The translations under genes were made by a program, and so were the position numbers. DNA of 64,000 bases from Tetradesmus obliquus. Its lineage: Eukaryota > Chlorophyta > Chlorophyceae > Sphaeropleales > Scenedesmaceae. Below the pieces are notes generated by a model, which saw only the letters and a list, made by a program, of their open reading frames with translations, was not told the origin of the DNA and did no database searches. Location: the NCBI GenBank assembly GCA_030272155.1, contig CP126192.1:6854501-6918500 (forward strand), in the 5' to 3' direction. Shown here piece after piece: positions 50,330 to 60,631 of this stretch (position 1 is its first letter; every line of letters starts with the position of its first letter).

Positions 50330-50641
50330 GACCGGTGCTGGTGCTGGTGCTGGTGCTGATGCTGGTGCTGATGCTGCTCACCTGCCACCCTCCATGACAT
50401 CCTGCAGCATCCTCTGTGGTAAACCCACGCTTATCTTGACGCTCAGCGTCTGCATTGACACGAAGTTCTTATGCAGCCATGATGTAGCAGAGGCCGACCC
50501 ATCAAGCTGAAAGTTGATGCTGTGGTCGCGCCAGGACACCCTCATGTCTCGCAGCTCACAACATGTGCACCTCAATATGCATAGTTCTCGAGGTGCGAGG
50601 CGAGAGAGGCACAGACGCAGGATCTGCAAAAGCTTGTCCAT
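48421..50641 (-). CDS. L2: F-box/LRR protein (one frame break)
   Basis: Exons: 50641-50382 (F-box: LRLCLSRLAPRELCILRCTC), 50065-49706 and 49239-48421. Exon 2 is one base short of the length expected from L1 and L5. The gap lies near 49976, where CATGTCACCTTT should be followed by T before GCAGC (L4 has TTCTGC), so HVTF cannot be read into CSNLCELPEL without a shift. Exon 3 is open (273 codons) with about seven L..L.C..C..L..LP repeats (LSDLNCSGCPSLEQLPQL, LTFLFCSGCSSLQQLPAQL). It runs about 60 residues beyond the point where L4 stops, with a Cys-rich tail. The upstream sequence is type B, as in L4, and intron 2 is also strongly similar to that of L4, so these two are recent duplicates. Confidence 0.65.
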
Positions 50642-51602
50642 CAGTGTTTCCGCAGGTGTGCGACAGTATGGGGACAGGAGTTGCCAGAAGGATTATCTGA
50701 TGCAGAGATGTTACAGAATTATGGCGGGTCTCAAAATCAGCTGCAACCAACAGGAGGGGGCTGAGATGCGACCAACTGGACTCCAAGGCTTGAGCCCTCA
50801 ACCCTGTTTTTGAATGCATGTCACACCTGTAACGATTCTCTCCCATTGCCTTGCACATACAGATGTACGTGTCAGCTGTACGGGGTCATACTGCACACCT
50901 GCCACCTCCAAGGGCAGGCTGAGGCCCAAAACAGCAGGAGCATCGAACTGCGAACAGTAGCAGGCACATCGTCGGAAGAACCTGTGCTTCTGGACTGCTG
51001 TGCCTGCATGCTCAGCCCACTTGGAGCGCCAGGAGCCCTAGGGCGAGGGGCTTCTGGACCAGCATTGCTTGAAGGTGCGCAGTTATGCTTGTACTATGCC
51101 TAGAATCGTCCTATTTATATCATGTGTGGGCCTGAGTCAGGCCAGCAAACACAGCCACTATGACTGTTGCTGCAGCAGCCACCAGACACGCGCGTGCCAG
51201 CTAAGCACCAGCAAGACCATCTGCACAGACCATCGCGCGTAATAGAGAAGGACAAGGACAGGGCTGGTATGGGTCCGAGAGCTGCAGGAACACCACCTGA
51301 CAACAAGCACGCCATGGCGTGGCCACCATACCAGTCCAGCAGCTGCTGCACATCGCCACAAGCACCGCCTAGCTGGGCAGCAACCACAACCCACGCACAT
51401 GTGCACGCACACCGGCAACAAGCAGCAAAGCAAAAGATCTTTCAGCTGCACAGAAATATGGTGACAACTGTGCCACCAGGACCAGCAGATACAGGCCCAC
51501 CCCAGCCAAAACAACACACCCCTAAAGCATGACCAGCTAACATCAGCCAAGCATGGTACTGTTTAGCAGCTGACACATACAACGCCATCACATCCCCCTT
51601 GG
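50642..51602. other. Intergenic region between L2 and L3
   Basis: It includes a type-B block upstream of L2 (CTCCAAGGCTTGAGCCCTCA at about 50770). It also has a segment at 51290-51560 homologous to 53800-54290 downstream of L3. No exon was recognised. Confidence 0.45.
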
Positions 51603-53247
51603 TCACCCACCCCGCAGCGTGAGGCCACCCGCATGGACCTCCAGCAGTGCATCACACCCCTCCAGTGACACCGTTTGCATCGTAGGACACTTGGAAAAGT
51701 CTGGCAGGTGCCGCAGGCTGCTGCAACGCTTGCAGCTCAACCATTTCAGAGTGGGCGGCAGCTCTGGCAGTCGCTCCAGTGTTGTGCAACTGTCAACATA
51801 CAGGGTCTCCAGCACTAGCGGCAGCTGCGCAGGCAGCTGCTGCAGGACGCTGCACCCTCTGCAGTCTAGGTACGTGAGGCTAGCAGGCAGCTGCTCTGGT
51901 AGCTGCTGCAGCTGCTCACAGCCAAGCAAGTACAGCTGCTGGCAGCTTGACATCGCGGGCAGCCGCTGGATGGGTGTATCACAGCACTCCAGCTCTTCAA
52001 GGCGTGGCAGTGAGCCAGACAGTTCGCTGATGGCTGTTCTGCTGATGTTCAAACCCTTCAATGTCTCCGTGGGCAGCCTGGGCAGCCAGGCGACACGTGT
52101 GAGGTCAGCGGCCAGCAGCTTTTCCAGGCTGTCAGGCATGTCTGGCAGCTCCTCTAGAAGACGGCAGCGGCTACAGTCCAGCTCAGTGATGCCTGTGTGC
52201 GCCAGCTGCGGCAGCCGCTGCAGTGCGGTGCAGTACTTGCAGTCCAAATGAGTGAGAGACTTTGGCAGCTCTGGCAGCTGCAAGGCATGCGGCAGCAGAG
52301 GGCAGGGCAGACAGGCAGCCATCAGCGTACTTTGTCAGCTGGGCACAGGTCAAGAGGAAGCTTGCTGGTGACCGTTCAACCTGCTCACCATGTTGTTGCG
52401 GGTGCCTGAGCGACTCTTACACACTTGCACACAGCAGACCCAGCTTTCAGCTTCCAGCAGCACCTTCTAGCGTGACGCAGCGTGTGCAGCTTACTTGCAA
52501 ACTGCAACTTCACTTGTTGACACCTGTCCACTACATCATGCTGGCAGCGCGCGCAGCTTGTCACAAGCGCTGATGTGCAGCTGCTCCAGCTGTGGTGGCA
52601 AGGGCGGCAGCGTGTTGATGTGCATGCTGCTGATGGTGAGGCAGGTCAGGTTCCTGCAGCAAAGTGAGGGTGCAACAGCCGAATTGTATACATCAGCTCC
52701 AGATAGCGGCTTCTGTAACCATACGTAGAACTGCATGATGGGGCCAAGAAACACAAGCATTGCCATCACAATGTAGATGGCACCTTCATGCACATGCACA
52801 TGCACGCTGTGTGATGTCATTTTACACCTCGGCTTGACAGCACAAGTGGCTGCCCCTTTGCGCACCTCAAGCAGCAGCGCAGAACTTTGAAGTGACTGTT
52901 ATGTACATCTGCTGTAAATCTGGCCTGGGCTGATGCTGCAGCTGCTAATGCCGCTGTGCAGTCCCGGCTGTTGCTGCTGCTGCTCACCTGCCACCCTCCA
53001 TGACATCCTGCAGCGTCCTCTGTGGCTGTGCAGCAGTTATCACAAGGTTCAGCTTCTTCATGGTGCCGATGTTCTTCTGCAGCCAGGAGGTAGCAGAGGC
53101 CGACCCGTCCAGCTGGAAATCGATGCTGTGGTCCTGCCAGGACACGCTCATGTCGCGCAGCACAGAGCATGTGCATCTCAGCATGCACACGTCTTTTGGT
53201 GTCAAGCGAGACAGGCACAGCCCCATGCCCTTTACCAGCTCGTCCAT
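51603..53247 (-). CDS. L3: F-box/LRR protein with truncated middle exon
   Basis: Exons: 53247-52988 (F-box: MGLCLSRLTPKDVCMLRCTC), 52653 to about 52537, and 52277-51603. Exon 3 is open (225 codons), with repeats such as LTHLDCKYCTALQRLPQL and LTYLDCRGCSVLQQLPAQL. Exon 2 keeps only its first ~110 bp (NLTCLTISSMHINTLPPLPP...CDKLRALPA) and then hits a stop at once. About 240 bp present in L1, L2, L4 and L5, including the donor, are missing. A shorter protein could arise if exon 1 were spliced directly to exon 3, but their phases (2 and 0) do not match. Probably a pseudogene. Confidence 0.65.
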
Positions 53248-54331
53248 GCTGCGTTTGGCAAGAGCGCGAACGTGAAGGTTGCAAGCAAATGGTGTAGCGT
53301 GCGGGATGCTGACAGTAGAGAACAGTGGAATGAAAGTAGCAGGACTTAGCTCAATCCTGATCGCCTACAGGCGTGAAAAATAGACGGCAATTGAGATCCA
53401 GGCTACCTTGGAGTCCAAGGTTGGCGCCTTAGCAGTTTACTCGAGGTTTGCGGCACGGCTTGCCATCATCCAACCATACATTGTATTTGGTGTTGTTTGC
53501 GTGATTGGCATTGCACTCTTGTTCATTTGTAACAGGCAGCGCCTCAATTAGGCTGCGCGATCAGAATCAGCCAGAACATGAAAAGTTGCCACCGCATGCT
53601 GCCAGGCAGTACACTGCAGTGTACAGCTGTACTGCAGCCAATACAATACTTTGAGGATTGAAACCTCCCTCACACACAAGCCCAGCGAGCCGATACTCCG
53701 CTCATGAGCCACTATGCAGTAAGCGGCCAGTTTGCTTCGCACTGCGTCAACTGCAATGCACCACGCTGCCAGACGGATGAAGCACAAAGCAGCAGAAACA
53801 CCACCTGCCAATAAACGTGGCATGGCGTGGCCACCACACCAGTCCAGCCACACACCGTCATTGTGACCGCCTAGCTGGGCAGCAACCACAAGCCACACAC
53901 ATGTGCAGGCACACCGACAGCAAGCAGCAAGGTTAAAGATCCCAGCTGCCAGCTTGCAGACGCACACTGCAATGCACCACGCTGCCAGACGGATGAAGCA
54001 CAAAGCAGCAGAAACACCACCTGCCAATAAACGTGGCATGGCGTGGCCACCACACCAGTCCAGCCACACACCGTCATTGTGACCGCCTAGCTGGGCAGCA
54101 ACCACAAGCCACACACATGTGCAGGCACACCGACAGCAAGCAGCAAGGTTAAAGATCCCAGCTGCCAGCTTGCAGACGCACAGAAATACGGTGACAACTA
54201 AGCGACCAGGACCAGCGGAAACAGGCCCACCCCAGCCCAAGCAATGCACCCCTAATCCAGAAGCAGCTAACACCAGCCAAGCATGCTACTTCTGGCAGCT
54301 GACACATACAACGGCACCACATTCCCCCTGG
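53248..54331. other. Intergenic region between L3 and L4
   Basis: It has a type-A upstream block at about 53409 (TCCAAGGTTGGCGCC) and the 216-bp tandem duplication. No exon was recognised. Confidence 0.45.
53751..54182. repeat. 216-bp tandem duplication
   Basis: Two directly adjacent copies, 53751-53966 and 53967-54182, appear identical by eye. Each contains CACCACCTGCCAATAAACG and CCGCCTAGCTGGGCAGCAAC. A related but diverged single copy lies at 51290-51450. The identity implies a very recent event. Confidence 0.9.
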
Positions 54332-56340
54332 TCAACCACACCGCAGACGCAGCGTGAGGCCACCCACACGGACCTCCTGCAGTGCATCACACCCGTCTAG
54401 CGACAACCTTCGCACCATGGGGCACTTGGACAAGTCGGGCAGCTGCTGCAGGCTGCTGCAGTCGTCACACTGCAACTCCTTCAGAGTGTCTGGCAGCTCC
54501 GGCAGCTGCTGCAGTGCTGTGCAGCTGCTGACATCTAGATACTTGAGCTTTGGCGGCAGCTGCTCTGGCAGCTGCTGCAAGCTGCTGCACCCGCTGCAAT
54601 GTAATAACGTCAGGCCGACAGGCAGCTGCTCTGGCAGCTGCTGCAGGTCCTTGCAGCAATTAACGATCAGCTCTTCCAGGCATGGTAGCGAGCCAGGCAG
54701 CTTGCTGATGGCCGTTCCACCGATGCACAACTCTTTCAAAGAGTTAGCCGGCAGCCTTGGGAGCCTGGTGACTAACGGAAGAGCGCCTGCCTTTAAGATT
54801 TTCAGGCTGTCTGGCATGTCTGGCAGCTCCTCCAGCAATGGGCAGTCATCGCAGTTCAGCTCAGTGATGCCTGTGTGCGCCAGCGGCGGCAGCCGCTGCA
54901 GTGCATGGCAGGCCGAGCAGTTGAGGTGACCAAACGAAGCTGGCAGCTGTGGCAGCTGCAAGCCAAGGTGCAGCAGAGCAGACAGGACACAAGCCGCGTG
55001 CTTTGTCAGTTACCCCCATGGCAAGGAGGGAGCGAGTGATGAGTGGGTGATAGGTGACTGCGTCACCACCCTTGCTAGGGTGCACGTGTGACCCATAACA
55101 TGCCAGCTTCTGATGCTCGACAAAGTGGCATTATGCTGCCACTTGCACACTTAGCAGTAAGCATGCCGAGTTACAATAGCGGCGACAATGGCAGTGATGC
55201 AGCCTCCTAGAGTGCCAGCTGCAGCAGCTGCTGTGTGCAAACAACTTGCCAAGCTGAATCAGCAGTTGACATGCAGCTGCAGTCCACCAAATGTCTTGCT
55301 CAGCAACGGCAAACATGGCTACACAACACTGTTGACAACACTTTTGTGACAGCGTTGATATCACAACAGTGTGACAACTCTGTTGTCACAGCACTGTTCT
55401 GGCACTGTTATTGCACTTGCTGCCAGCTCCATGCTGCCCAGCAGCTGCTGCTTACCTCTGTCAGTGATTCACATTGAATTGTGCGCATGACTTTGAAGCC
55501 CTCAGGCAGCGCAGGCAACCGCAGCAAGTTCCAGCATGCACCCGCCTGCAGCTCAACCAAGCTCATCGGCAGCTGTGGCAGAGTCTTGAAACTGCAGCCG
55601 CCGCAGTGGAGCTTTGTGACAGCTGTGGCGCTGAGGCTGCTAGGAAGTGCCTCCAGTGCTTGACAAGACCAGCAGTCCAGGTGGCGCAGTGTAGGGGGCA
55701 GCTCTGGCAGCTCACGTAGCTCACTGCAGAAGGTGACATGCAGCTGCTCCAGCTGTGGCGGCAAGGGTGGCAGCTGTTTGATGTAGTCGCTTTTGATGTA
55801 GAATGGTTAGGTTCCTGCGAAGAAGTGAAGGCACTCCTACTGACGGTGTGCATCAACACAAGCAGCGGCTGCTGCAAACAGCCCCAAGCACTAGCAGGAG
55901 TGGCAGCATGCGGACGCCATGATCTTGATGGCATTATCATTCGCGCCGCTGCTTCACAACACAACACAGTCAAGCAGTAACAAAAAACGGTTACCAGATA
56001 ATGCATTACTATATCACAGAAGAAACCTTGCTCAGGAAGCTGCTGCTGCTGGTACTGGTGCTGGTGCTGGTGCTGCTCACCTGCCACCCTCCATGACATC
56101 CTGCAGCGTCCTCTGTGGCAGATCCAGACTTATCTTAAGATTCAGCGTCTGCATTGACACGATGTTCCTGTGCAGCCAGGAGGTAGCAGAGGCCGACCCA
56201 TCCAGCTGAAGGTTGATGCTGTGGTCGTGCCAGGACACCCTCATGTCTCGCAGCTCAGAACACGTGCACTTTAGTATGCATATGTCGCGAGGTTCGAGGC
56301 GCGGCAGGCACAGACGGAGAATTTGCAGAAGCTTGTCCAT
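54332..56340 (-). CDS. L4: F-box/LRR protein (two-base loss in exon 2)
   Basis: Exons: 56340-56081 (F-box: LRLCLPRLEPRDICILKCTC), 55814-55456 and 54955-54332 (208 codons, open). Exon 2 is two bases shorter than expected. The loss lies within its first 20 bases (near 55800, between NLT and the conserved KSDYIKQLPPLPPQLEQL), so the normal frame is lost at once. Repeats include LKYLDVSSCTALQQLPEL and LTLLHCSGCSSLQQLPEQL. Its promoter-side sequence (type B) and intron 2 match L2. If the early shift is real, translation could only start inside exon 2. Confidence 0.65.
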
Positions 56341-57170
56341 CAGAGTTTCGCAAGAGTGCGACCGTCAAGGGTAAAGCAGTTGCAAGCAGGTTTAAATGAT
56401 GTGTGGAGATCACGAAAACCATGGCAGGCTCTTGGAACAGCTGTCAACACAGTTGAACTGAGACCACCTGGATTTCAAGGCTCGAACCCTCAACCCTGCT
56501 GTTCAAATGCATGAGACACTGCAGTGTGTCACCCGGCAATAGAAACAGTGCCGTAGAATTCGCGTGAATGTTGCAGAGCGTATCAAGGCATAGAACGTGG
56601 ACCCCGCAGAATAGCAGTCAAGAGCTGCCTTTCCCGCACAAACAAAAAAAGCGTGCGGACAATCCGCATACCCCCAGACCCCTTGAAAGAACGCTGCCTG
56701 ACATGGCCACCAGCTGGCGACAGCATTCTGGCGACAGCATGCCTATGGCCAGCATATTTATAGAATAGTAGTCTGCCTATGGCCAGCATGTAAGCCGGCA
56801 TACAGGTGATGCTGCAACAGTGGCAGGCATGCGATATTCCTAGTGCGACCAGCTGTTGCGTACAAAATGTGACAGCGCATGTACAGTATCTCAATACAAC
56901 ATTGAAGCCACTAGCACTGCCGCAGCAGCAGCCACTGATACGTACGCATGCCAGCTAAACACAGAGAGACCATCCATCTGCACATACAATTTGGTACAGA
57001 GCGAAACAAGCGCACCGACATCCACCCACACCAGCCCAAAAACAGCCTGCCATCAGCGCTACACACTGCTGCTTGGCTGGCAGCCAAGCATGGTTGCTAG
57101 CGCAAACAGCACCACCACATTTGTGCTTATCAACCTGAAGCCCTCAACCCAGGCACAGCGTGCAGCCCAC
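56341..57170. other. Intergenic region between L4 and L5
   Basis: It holds a type-B block (TTTCAAGGCTCGAACCCTCA at about 56473) upstream of L4 and the 3' flank of L5. There is a short direct repeat, GCCTATGGCCAGCAT (56740 and 56775). No exon was recognised. Confidence 0.45.
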
Positions 57171-59025
57171 TCAAACCTCCCGCAGTGCATCCCACCCCAC
57201 CAGCGACACCTCCTTCACCAGACACCTGGACAAGTCTGGAAGCTGCTGCAGGCTGCTGCAGCCCCAGACAATCAACTGATGCAGAGTGGGTGGCAGCTCT
57301 GGCAGCTGCTCAAGAGCTGTGCAGTGGCTGACATCCAGGCACTCCAGCCTGGGTGGCTGCTGCGCAGGCAGCTGCAGCAAGGCGATGCATTTGCAGCATT
57401 GCAAATGACGAAGGCCTGCAGGCAACTGCTGCGGCAGCTGCTGAAGTGCTGTGCAGCCGTCGACATGCAAGGTCTCAAGTTTAGGCGGCAGGTGCATTGG
57501 CAGCTGCTCTGGCAACTGCTGCAGCTGTGCGCAGCCCTTCATATTCAGCGTTTCGCAACTCGGCAGCGCCGGCAGCCGCAGAATCGGTGTGCAGCAGCAA
57601 GCCAGCACCTCAAGGTGTGGCAGTGAGCAAGGCAGTCGGCTGATGGCTGTTCCATTGATGTTCAGTTCCTTCAGACTTCCTGTAGGCAGCCTGGGTAGCC
57701 TGGTGACGTGCTTGAGACCAAAATTTGCCATCAGGCTTTCCAGGCTGTGTGGCATGTCTGGCAGCTCCTCCAGCAGGCAGCAGCCGCTGCAGATCAGCTC
57801 AGTGAGGCCTGTGTGCGCCAGCTGCGACAGCTGCTGCAGTGACTGGCAGTTTGAGCAGTTCAGGTGTTCCAGTGACGCTGGCAGCTCAGGCAGCTGCAAG
57901 GCAAATTGCAGACAAGCAGAAGCAGAGCAGGGAAAGATAATGAGCACTCTTGGCCAGTGAACCCTTGGCAAAGGAGCCATAACACCGCAGGTGGTTGCTA
58001 GGTTGACGTCTTTGCTAGCGGTGCAAGCGTGAACCATGCAGGCTGGTTGCATGTACGACACATTGTGGCACGCTGCCGTACATTTCTTGTTGGCCAGTCA
58101 TATATTGCGTCAGCGGTTACAATGGCGATGACCAAAAGCGGGCATGATAGCAGGTTGCAAGAGCTTCTGTGTGCACAGGATTTGCACACAGCTGCTAGTT
58201 TCAAGGCAACACTACTATGAACCAACTGCACCCCTTCCACCATGTCCGATACACCAGCACCTTCTGCTTACCTGTGTCAGCGCCATGCAGCTGCTGATGC
58301 TCAGGCGCTTCAGGCCTTCAGGCAGCGCCGGCAGCTGCTGCAAGCTGCAGTCGAGCACTCTCAGCTCAACTAAGCTCAGCGGCAGCTCTGGAAAACTCGC
58401 AAGCTGATCGCAGCCGCTGAAGTCCAGCACCGAGACATCAGATGAGCTGAGGCTGCTGGGCAGCGCCTCCAGGCCAACACAGCGAATGCAGCGCAGCTTG
58501 CGCAGTGCCGGGGGCAGCGCCGGCAATGCGGTCAGCTTGAGGCACCGTTCCACGTCCAGCTGCTCCAGCTGTGGTGGCAAGGGCGGCAGCACTTCAATGT
58601 GCTCAGTGCTGTGGTAATCATTGTAGATGCGCAGGGAGGTCAAGTTCCTGCAGGGAAAGATGGGGAAATGGTGAAACACATGGCTCATGAGATGCATTAC
58701 ATTACATTACATTACATGCTCCACTCAACGAGGAGTGGGAACCCCAGTCAGGAGCCAACGAGAGGCTCATAGGGAGCCAACGAGAGGCTCATAGGGAGCC
58801 ATCGGTGTCCAAAGGTAGCTGGGCCCCTGTGTTAAAGCGCTGGCGGCGGCACTACACGCATGTGGCATTGTGTTGACACACAGGTGGCATCAGTTCTCCG
58901 CACGCACAGCTGCGCATGTAACCTTCGAGGCAGCAGCGCTATGGCAACAGATTGCTCTGCAACGCCTAAAAAGCACCACTACCGCTGCAACTGCCTGATC
59001 ACGAAGCAGCTGCTGCTCCTGCTGG

Positions 59026-59056
<31 letters not shown>

Positions 59057-59057
59057 A

Positions 59058-59089
<32 letters not shown>

Positions 59090-59375
59090 GTGCTGCTGCT
59101 GGTGCTGCTGCTCACCCGCCACCCTCGAGAACATCCTTCAGCATCTGCAGCGAAGTCCTGGTGCTTATTTTGAGGCTTGCTTTGCGCATCGATGCGATGT
59201 TCTTATACAGCCAGAAGGTAGCAGAGACCGACCCGTCCAGCTGAAAGTCGATGCTGTGGCCGTGCCAGGACACCCTCATGTCGCGCAGCGCAGAGCAGGT
59301 GCACCTCAACATGCACATATCTTTTGGTGCCAAGTGAGGAAGGCACAGCCGCACACTCTTCGCAATCTCGTCCAT
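57171..59375 (-). CDS. L5: intact F-box/LRR protein
   Basis: Exons: 59375-59116, 58647-58272 and 57893-57171; 1,359 nt, 452 residues, GT-AG, phases 2 and 0, TGA stop. It is the only copy in the array without a visible lesion and the best reference for the family. Residues 8-30 are F-box-like (VRLCLPHLAPKDMCMLRCTC). Residues 36-60 carry HSIDFQLDGSVSATFWLYK. From residue 90 on there are about a dozen 21-24-residue LRRs (LEQLDVERCLKLTALPAL, LEHLNCSNCQSLQQLSQL, LETLHVDGCTALQQLPQQL) with Cys at the conserved Asn/Cys position. Likely a cytosolic or nuclear recognition subunit of a ubiquitin ligase; the target is unknown. Retroposon copy 4 lies in intron 1, and the intron start is CAG/CAC-rich. Confidence 0.8.
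58695..58799 (-). mobile_element. Short retroposon-like element, copy 4
   Basis: A (CATTA)n tract (58695-58717) and a core with both hairpins (58718 to about 58772). The second hairpin unit (GAGCCAACGAGAGGCTCATA) is then repeated directly and partly started a third time. The left flank is ATGCA (58692-58696); no right-hand duplication was found. Confidence 0.65.
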
Positions 59376-60631
59376 GCTGCGTTTGGCAGGAGCGCGACTC
59401 TAAAAGTTGCATGCAGTCCGTGTAGCGTGCGGAAGGTGCACAACAGAATAGTGGCAGTAACCTGTCTGGAATTTTGTGTAAAGCAAGGCAGTTGAGATCC
59501 AACGTACCCCGGGGTCCAAGGTTGGCGTCTCAGCAGTTTACTCGGGTCTGCGGCACGGCTTACCATTAGCCAACCAGATCATGTACTGTTTGCGAAGACT
59601 GGTGCTGCAGCATTTGATCACTTGTAAAACGCGCCTTCAAGGACTGCACGTTGAGAATCAGCGTGAACATTGCAGCAGGTTCAATGCAGTTACTGCATCC
59701 TCTACATGCCGCAGGCTGCCAGGCAGTACGCTGTACTGCAGCCATCATGCATGCAGTAAGGACGCGGCCACTGCCTTCTGCGCAGGGTTGATCCCACTGC
59801 GTTGGAATGCAATGGACCATAATGTCATGCTGCAGACTGCCGAGGCGCAAAGCTGCAGAAACACCACCTGCAAATCCACGCCACCACACCATTACAGCCG
59901 CACACTGCCACTTTCACGGCTAGCTATACCCCACATGTGGGGTCTGTATAGATGCTGTACAGCATCAAGACACGCACATGTGTGGGCAACAACAACAGGA
60001 AGGCCACATAACTTCTGAGATGGTGTCAATTGACACCATTGTTTGCAGTTGCAACTGTGTACACAGGTTACATGTAACCGAGACCACCACCACACACGCG
60101 CACACCAGTCAAAGCAACGACCCAGGCATGAGCTCACACACTCAGGCTCGAGCAGCCAACACCGGACAAGCCAGCTACGAGCTGGTACTACCAATGGCTG
60201 GCATACATACACGACACCACCACATCCGCCTTGGGCCAAGCGCCCGCACCGCATGCCAACCACACACACACGCCTTTGTTTTGGGCAAAAAAGAACCTAA
60301 TTGATGGTAGAGGCTCAATGACATGCGGCACCGGGTCCTGCTGGCATGTTCTGCCTGACTTGGCAGTTGAAGGCTTCAAGTTGCAACTTCAATTGAAGCA
60401 GTTGTAGCCTGTGTCACTAGCTAGGGTTTCATCTGCTGGCAAGCTCGCGTATCTTTTTGCTTTGAAGCTGAAGTTCTTTGATTGCGATAATTGTCATATT
60501 TGAATGCTGCGCAGCGCGATGCCCGCATTGATGCATGGCCGAGACAGTGACGATGGCTGTGATCACGATGCAGCGTCAGACGGAAGACGCACCAGACACA
60601 GCTGCTGGTTTCTATACTATATCACGCTTTC
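59376..60631. other. Intergenic region between L5 and the dehydrogenase gene
   Basis: A type-A upstream block of L5 lies at about 59513 (GGTCCAAGGTTGGCGTCTC). The rest is unannotated. L5 (minus) and the dehydrogenase (plus) diverge here, so both promoters should lie in it. Confidence 0.45.

Noticed and set aside
56470-56495. GGCTCGAACCCTCAACCCTG looks like part of a tRNA T-arm (also near 50780)
   Set aside because: No acceptor stem, D-arm or anticodon arm fits around it, and it is simply the type-B flank conserved between L2 and L4.
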